Under the pieces are notes generated by a model that ran no database searches, was not told where the DNA came from, and worked only from the letters and a program-made list of their open reading frames with translations. From an uncultured Acidimicrobiales bacterium (GTDB lineage Bacteria; Actinomycetota; Acidimicrobiia; Acidimicrobiales; Aldehydirespiratoraceae), in contig CATQHS010000001.1 in NCBI GenBank assembly GCA_958296055.1, positions 1,832,277 to 1,896,276 on the forward strand: a DNA stretch of 64,000 bases, given 5' to 3'. The position numbers and the translations under genes are program-made. This document shows positions 59,622-64,000 of the stretch, piece after piece. Numbering within the stretch: the first letter of the stretch is position 1; the number at the start of each line of letters is the position of its first letter.

Positions 59622-60617
59622 TCAGTCGGCCAGTCCGGCTTGGGGCTCTTCTGGGTGGATGCACCAGGACATGACCGCACCGGCCAGGGCCCGGGCGATG
59701 GCGGGCGCCCGGGCGACGACGGCGGCACTGGGCCCCAACCGGCACCAGACTGCTGGCATCCTGGTCTCGCGAAGGATGGGCAACTGCATGCCCATGGCCG
59801 GTATCGCGTCCGGGAGCAGCGGCTTGAGTTCAGCGGCACACCGGCCGGCCAGGGCCCGACCCCCGACTGATTGGAACTCCTCGGTCGAGAAGTAGGCAAT
59901 CCGAAGGCTTTCCCGAGCTAGTGTCAGGCCTATGTAGGCGTCGCCGCCGAAAGCGTTGGCGGTCTGAGCCTGATGAGTAAGCGCCGGCGTGCTCAGTGAC
60001 AGCACGGTGGAGCCTTCGCTTTGCAGCCGCCGGGCCACGGTTTGGGCGATGGCCGGCAACTCGCCCGTGTCCGCGATCACCAACCGCCACCCTTCCACCT
60101 GGTTCGGTTGAGTTCTCAGCCATTCGGCCTCGCGCACCTCGACCACGGTGCGCTCCCCCGCGGCCCGGCCGGCCAGCCGGTCCAGCGCGGCCAGCGTTTC
60201 CCGGCCGAGCACGCCGTCGGCGATGATCCCCCCGTTGTGCTGAAATTCGCGGACGGCGACCTCGGTGGCCGGCCCGAAGATGCCGTCGAGCCACCCGACG
60301 TTGAACCCAAGCTGGCTCAACCGATACTGGAGGGCGGCCACATCGTTGCCCCGCATCATCGGCGATCGGTGATAAAGCATCCGGTCGCCGAGCCGGTGAT
60401 CGGCTTCGATAAGAGCCCGCCAGGTCACCGGGCCGCATACACCGTCAACGACCAAGTCCCGATCTCGCTGGAACTGCCGGAGAGCCGCTTCAGTGGCGGT
60501 CGTGAATTGGCAGTGATCGCCGCCGACCTCGTACCCGACGTTTTCGAGCCGGCGGTGCAGGTCGGCCACTACCGTTCCGGCATCTCCCCGTCTAATGGGA
60601 AGCTCCCACCCTTCCAT
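59622..60617 (-). CDS. CwlM-like peptidoglycan-binding/amidase-fold protein, probably catalytically dead
   Basis: The 331-residue protein has two peptidoglycan-binding domains (about 8-70, GVCGPVTWRAL; 85-150, LDGIFGPATEVAVREFQ) followed by an amidase_3-like fold (about 175-325). The Zn-ligand sites of N-acetylmuramoyl-L-alanine amidases appear lost: the DPGHGG strand reads IADTGEL, the SIHAN segment reads IGLTLAR, and the final Glu strand reads VWCRLGP. The gene lies between parB and trxA exactly as cwlM of Mycobacterium, which regulates peptidoglycan synthesis rather than cutting it, so a regulatory role is inferred. Confidence 0.8.
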   Translation of the reverse strand: MEGWELPIRRGDAGTVVADLHRRLENVGYEVGGDHCQFTTATEAALRQFQRDRDLVVDGVCGPVTWRALIEADHRLGDRMLYHRSPMMRGNDVAALQYRLSQLGFNVGWLDGIFGPATEVAVREFQHNGGIIADGVLGRETLAALDRLAGRAAGERTVVEVREAEWLRTQPNQVEGWRLVIADTGELPAIAQTVARRLQSEGSTVLSLSTPALTHQAQTANAFGGDAYIGLTLARESLRIAYFSTEEFQSVGGRALAGRCAAELKPLLPDAIPAMGMQLPILRETRMPAVWCRLGPSAAVVARAPAIARALAGAVMSWCIHPEEPQAGLAD

Positions 60618-60673
60618 CGGGCCGGGACTTACCCGGTCGGCCCGATCGGCTGACCCCGCTGATCTGCGGCCGC

Positions 60674-61000
60674 CTAGAGGAACTCCGAGAGGTCTTTCAC
60701 CAGCGCGGCCTTGGGCTTGGCCCCTACCAGCCGCTTGGCCGGTTTGCCGTCCTGGAACACGATCATGGTGGGAATGCTCATGACCGCGAATCTCTGGGCC
60801 ACGGCCGGGGCCTCGTCGACGTTGAGCTTGGCCACTTTCAGCTTGCCGGCCTGTTCCTCGGCTATCTCATCGAGGATGGGGGCGATCATCTTGCACGGAC
60901 CGCACCACTCGGCCCAGAAATCGACGAGCACCGGCTCAGTCGATGCGTTGATCTCTTCGTCGAAAGTCCTGTCGCTGAGGATGATGGGGGATGCGGCCAT
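60674..61000 (-). CDS. trxA: Thioredoxin
   Basis: The 108-residue protein has the WCGPCK active site in [16 protein letters not shown] at about 29-40, the cis-Pro in [12 protein letters not shown], and full thioredoxin length. It is 46 bp downstream of trxB in the same direction, giving a self-contained NADPH-thioredoxin reducing system, and precedes the cwlM-like gene, as in Mycobacterium. Confidence 0.95.
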   Translation of the reverse strand: MAASPIILSDRTFDEEINASTEPVLVDFWAEWCGPCKMIAPILDEIAEEQAGKLKVAKLNVDEAPAVAQRFAVMSIPTMIVFQDGKPAKRLVGAKPKAALVKDLSEFL

Positions 61001-61046
61001 GATGGTCCTTTCGCCCGGCTGGGCCTGTTCGTCGGGATGATATTGA

Positions 61047-62078
61047 TTACGGGCCGGTCGCGGGTCGGGCTCGTTGTTCCAGATAGCGCTCGGCGTCTAT
61101 GGCGGCCATGCACCCGGACCCGGCCGCGGTGACGGCCTGGCGATAGTAGTCGTCCTGAACGTCTCCGCAGGCGAACACGCCTTCCACGCCGGTTCGCGTC
61201 GAGTTGGCTTCGGTGATGAGGTAGCCGTTCTCCTTCATCTCGAGCTGGCCTTTGAACAGGGAGGTGTTGGGAGTGTGCCCGATGGCGATGAAGCAGCCGG
61301 TGACGTCGAGTTGCGATTCGCGGCCGGTCTTGACGTTGCGAATTCCGAGCCCTTCGAGGCGCGACGAGCCGATGTAAGAGTCGACGACGGTGTCCCAACA
61401 GAACTCGATTTTGTCGTTGGCAAGAGCTCGGGCCTGCATGATCTTGGAAGCGCGCAGCTCATTGCGGCGGTGAACGACCGTGATCTTTCGGGCAAAACGG
61501 CTGAGGAAGGTGGCCTCTTCCATGGCCGAGTCACCGCCACCCACCACGGCGATGTGCTGGTCTCGGAAGAAGAAACCGTCACAGGTGGCGCAGGTGGACA
61601 GGCCATGGCCCATGAACTCGAGTTCGCGGGCGAGTCCGAGCATGATCGACTGAGCCCCCGTGGACACAATGATCGTCTCGGCCCGGTGGGTGGGTTCGGG
61701 GGTGTCGGGATCTCCGACCCAGATCCCGTACGGCGGGCCGCTCAGCTCGACCCTGGAGGCCCGAACCGTGTCGATCTTGGCGCCGAATCGCAGAGCCTGG
61801 GCCCGGAAATGCTGCATCAGGGCCGGGCCCATCACCCCGTCGGGAAAGCCGGGGTAGTTCTCAACGTCGGTGGTGAGCATGAGCTGGCCGCCGGGTTGGT
61901 CGCTGGTGGAGCTGGGCTCTCCCTCCAAGACTAAGGGATGCAGATCGGCCCGGGCGGTGTAGATGGCCGCGGTCAACCCCGCCGGGCCCGACCCGATGAT
62001 CACCACCGGATGCGGCGACTGCGGCTCTGGATCCCGGAGAGGCAGAGACGCTGCCATATCAAACGTTTGTTCAGACAA
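61047..62078 (-). CDS. trxB: Thioredoxin reductase
   Basis: The 343-residue protein has FAD motif [19 protein letters not shown], active-site disulfide in [17 protein letters not shown] motif [15 protein letters not shown] and a terminal [27 protein letters not shown]. It reduces TrxA with NADPH. It overlaps the upstream membrane gene by 8 bp. Confidence 0.95.
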   Translation of the reverse strand: MSEQTFDMAASLPLRDPEPQSPHPVVIIGSGPAGLTAAIYTARADLHPLVLEGEPSSTSDQPGGQLMLTTDVENYPGFPDGVMGPALMQHFRAQALRFGAKIDTVRASRVELSGPPYGIWVGDPDTPEPTHRAETIIVSTGAQSIMLGLARELEFMGHGLSTCATCDGFFFRDQHIAVVGGGDSAMEEATFLSRFARKITVVHRRNELRASKIMQARALANDKIEFCWDTVVDSYIGSSRLEGLGIRNVKTGRESQLDVTGCFIAIGHTPNTSLFKGQLEMKENGYLITEANSTRTGVEGVFACGDVQDDYYRQAVTAAGSGCMAAIDAERYLEQRARPATGP

Positions 62079-62514
62079 GCCCGGAGATCGTTCCGTAGAA
62101 GACGATCCCGATCACGATGGCAGCATCCACGATCAAAGCCGCGTACACCGGTTTCGCAGAACCGGTCCGGGCCTTCCAGAGCCCGGCCCCGATGACTGTG
62201 AGCATGATTCCTACGAACAAATGTGCGGCCCAGGTAGCGGATCCGACTCCGGCGCCGATGGGCAGGTAAGCGTCGGCCAAGCGCACGGCTGCGACGGTCA
62301 ACAGGATGAGCAGGCCGATGGCGCCGGCGGTGGCCACGAGGCCGTACACCACCGCCCGGACGGCCAGCACCACGTTGCCGGTGGTCTTGTCCTTGACCGC
62401 GCTCACGATCTGGACTACCCGGTCGGCGGCCTCGCCCGGCCAGGTTTCGTCGCCGGTCAGCGTGAAGCGGGATCGAGCGGCGGGCTCTTGGTCGGCGGGC
62501 TCCTGGTCGGCCAT
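62071..62514 (-). CDS. Predicted three-span membrane protein between trxB and the anti-sigma gene
   Basis: The 147-residue protein starts with an acidic tail (ADQEPADQEPAARS), followed by a WPGEAADRVVQIVSAVKDKT helix and hydrophobic segments at about 48-76, 90-113 and 124-146. In Mycobacterium the corresponding slot holds the SigM-related Rv3912 and neighbours, but this protein has no visible anti-sigma domain. Function unknown; its overlap with trxB suggests cotranscription. Confidence 0.65.
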   Translation of the reverse strand: MADQEPADQEPAARSRFTLTGDETWPGEAADRVVQIVSAVKDKTTGNVVLAVRAVVYGLVATAGAIGLLILLTVAAVRLADAYLPIGAGVGSATWAAHLFVGIMLTVIGAGLWKARTGSAKPVYAALIVDAAIVIGIVFYGTISGLV

Positions 62515-62565
62515 GGCCGGAGCCTATCGGCCGGGCTTATGGGCCGGGCCGCCCGACCGGAGAGG

Positions 62566-63540
62566 TCACTTCAAGGCTGCGACCTCGGTGCCGCAAGCCG
62601 GCTCGGCGGCATAGACCACGAATGGCCCCTCGTCTCCTCCGGTCGTGACCACAGCTAGATCGACGGCGCCGCCCACAGCGGCCTCCGGGCCGGCGTTCAG
62701 TTCGGCTCGGGCCTCACTTATGACATCGGCGCCCAGCTCGGCCACTCGCTCGGCGACGGCCTCGGCGCAGGGGCCCGATTCGGTGTAGGGCCCGATGAAG
62801 TCATCGCCGGCGGCGATGCGGAGCGCGAGCCGGTCGATCAACTGCTCCAAGCTGCTGACCGGGCCCAAGTCGATCGGCCCCGGATCGACCGGTCCGTCGT
62901 CGGTTTCCAGGGCCTCGGCGGGCTCTTCGGCCTCGGGGGCCGGATACATTTCGGTGGTCGGCGCGGCGCTGGCCATGGCGTCGTCGGGGGGTTCAGCGGT
63001 TGGTGCCATGGCGTCGTCGGCCATGTCGGCCATTTCGCTTTCGTCGTAAGCGGCCGAGTCGTCATCTCCGTCGGTGACGGCCATTTCGGCTTCGTCGGCG
63101 GCGGGCATGTCGTCGGCGCTGGCGTCGCCGGCCGTGTCGTCTGATGCTGATTGGGGCGCGGGGCTGGCCGCGGTCATATCCTCGCGGCCGTCGTCGAGGC
63201 GCAACAGGACGGCCATCACGCCCAAGACGACCGCGGCGATCCCGGCCGCGGCGGCCACGGGGATGAACGCCCCCCGGCGCGGCCGGCGGGCGGCGGAGAT
63301 TGAACGGACCGCCGCCGGTGCGGCCGCGGCCGCGTCGAGGGCGGCCGCCCGCAACCGGTCCCGCTCGGCGGGGGCCAGGGGCGGAACCGGCTCGGCGACG
63401 GCGGCCCGGGCTGCGGCCAGTTCGGCGGCCCGGGCCCGGGCCCGGGGGTCGCTCTCTATCCGGGCCGCGTCGGCCGGGTCGGTCTCGCCGTCCAGATAGG
63501 CCGAGATCAGATCGTCCTCGTATCGGTGGGAGTCGCTCAT
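62566..63540 (-). CDS. Membrane-bound anti-sigma factor-like protein, apparently without zinc-finger cysteines
   Basis: The 324-residue protein has an N-terminal domain (ISAYLDGETDPADAARIESD) like anti-sigma ASD regions but without the HxxxCxxC zinc motif, one membrane segment about 90-112 (GAFIPVAAAAGIAAVVLGVMAVLLRL), a long Asp/Glu/Ala/Met-rich extracytoplasmic stalk and a C-terminal domain with Cys near residues 266 and 317 that may form a disulfide. Starting 10 bp after the sigma factor gene, it should hold that sigma factor at the membrane. Confidence 0.75.
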   Translation of the reverse strand: MSDSHRYEDDLISAYLDGETDPADAARIESDPRARARAAELAAARAAVAEPVPPLAPAERDRLRAAALDAAAAAPAAVRSISAARRPRRGAFIPVAAAAGIAAVVLGVMAVLLRLDDGREDMTAASPAPQSASDDTAGDASADDMPAADEAEMAVTDGDDDSAAYDESEMADMADDAMAPTAEPPDDAMASAAPTTEMYPAPEAEEPAEALETDDGPVDPGPIDLGPVSSLEQLIDRLALRIAAGDDFIGPYTESGPCAEAVAERVAELGADVISEARAELNAGPEAAVGGAVDLAVVTTGGDEGPFVVYAAEPACGTEVAALK

Positions 63541-63550
63541 GGGGAATGGC

Positions 63551-64000
63551 TCATGGTTCGTGGGTTGGACGCTGGCCGGGGTGGTGATGGTTCCTGGGTT
63601 CAGGGTTCAAAGCCTCAGCCAGCCGGGCCCGGCCTCTGGAGATGCGGGACCTGACCGTGCCGGGGGCCAGATCGAGCACCTCGGCTATCCCGGCGTAGTC
63701 GAACCCGGCCACATCTCGCAGCACTACCGGGATTCGGAAATCTTCGGGCAGCCCGGCCAGGGCGGAGTCGATGTCGATTGAGGCCGCGACCGCCTCGGCC
63801 AGCTCGGGCCCGGGTTGAGCGGCGCCCCTCCGGCCGCCCCGATTGTCGATGTCGGCCAGGCCGGGCTCAGGTCGCCGCTGTCGCCGCCGGAGCTCGTCGA
63901 GGGCGGCGTTGGTGGCGACCCGGTAGGCCCATGTGCTGAACCGGGACCGACGGTCGAAGCGGGGGAGGCCCTTGGCGATGGCGATCAGGGCCTCTTGGGC
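63551..64000 (-). CDS. ECF RNA polymerase sigma factor, SigM-like (5' end outside window)
   Basis: The frame is open to the window edge; 149 residues are visible. They contain region 2 (RFDRRSRFSTWAYRVATNAALDELRRR, -10 recognition) and region 4 (LAGLPEDFRIPVVLRDVAGFDYAGIAEVL, then GTVRSRISRGRARL, -35 recognition). With the anti-sigma gene downstream and the trx-cwlM order, it corresponds in position to mycobacterial SigM. The short C-terminal tail after region 4 is Pro/His-rich. Confidence 0.85.
   Translation of the reverse strand, partial: AQEALIAIAKGLPRFDRRSRFSTWAYRVATNAALDELRRRQRRPEPGLADIDNRGGRRGAAQPGPELAEAVAASIDIDSALAGLPEDFRIPVVLRDVAGFDYAGIAEVLDLAPGTVRSRISRGRARLAEALNPEPRNHHHPGQRPTHEP

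Overview
The window comes from the chromosome of a high-GC actinobacterium and includes its replication origin. The right half (about 42.3-64.0 kb) is the conserved origin block: tRNA-Ile, DUF3566 gene, gyrA, gyrB, dciA, recF, dnaN, oriC, dnaA, rpmH, rnpA, yidD, yidC, jag, rsmG, parS, parA, parB, cwlM-like, trxA, trxB, anti-sigma, sigM-like. This order closely follows the origin of Mycobacterium. Genes left of oriC run leftward and rpmH-parB run rightward, as expected for two forks leaving the dnaA-dnaN gap. The remaining content (hydantoinase/oxoprolinase pairs, phytanoyl-CoA dioxygenases, many SDRs, an F420-type oxidoreductase) suggests an Acidimicrobiia-like heterotroph of marine or host-associated habit; that placement is inference.

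The left 42 kb is catabolic and accessory. 1-2.5 kb: end of an N,N-dimethylformamidase-like gene, a RidA gene, a lipoprotein and a truncated ParD relic. 2.4-6.6 kb: a hyuA-hyuB-small Cys protein operon. 7.1-9.7 kb: an SDR and a Type II restriction-modification pair. 9.9-21.1 kb: amino-acid and amide catabolism (D-threonine aldolase-like, DapA-like, fused E1 alpha/beta with a free lipoyl domain, SDRs, amidohydrolase, phytanoyl-CoA dioxygenase, cupin, amidase, alpha/beta hydrolase). 21.2-28.2 kb: an unusual islet with a strikingly AT-rich two-gene membrane module coupled to an EF-G2-like GTPase, a deletion-bearing relic copy of that GTPase, a winged-helix protein with nested repeats, and a single-chain MNT-HEPN protein. 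28.3-34.9 kb: an operon of two FAD/GcvT-fold demethylating dehydrogenases and an MttB-family methyltransferase, consistent with glycine betaine/dimethylglycine/sarcosine breakdown. 34.9-42.3 kb: transporter, F420-type oxidoreductase, SDR, amidohydrolase, FMN hydroxy-acid dehydrogenase, HisN-like phosphatase and an NAD(P)-fold oxidoreductase.

The strongest oddity is dnaA. Its reading frame begins with 25 tandem 12-bp units encoding about 100 residues of Pro-Thr-Ala-Glu ahead of the normal DnaA domain I. Small local duplications recur through the window: 12-bp units in dnaA, 84-bp and 15-bp units in the winged-helix gene, 15 bp in the small membrane gene, 24-33 bp direct repeats at gene ends, and a partial EF-G2 copy. 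Separately, an 83-bp hairpin-forming element occurs twice in inverted orientation 21.5 kb apart, with a third partial copy.
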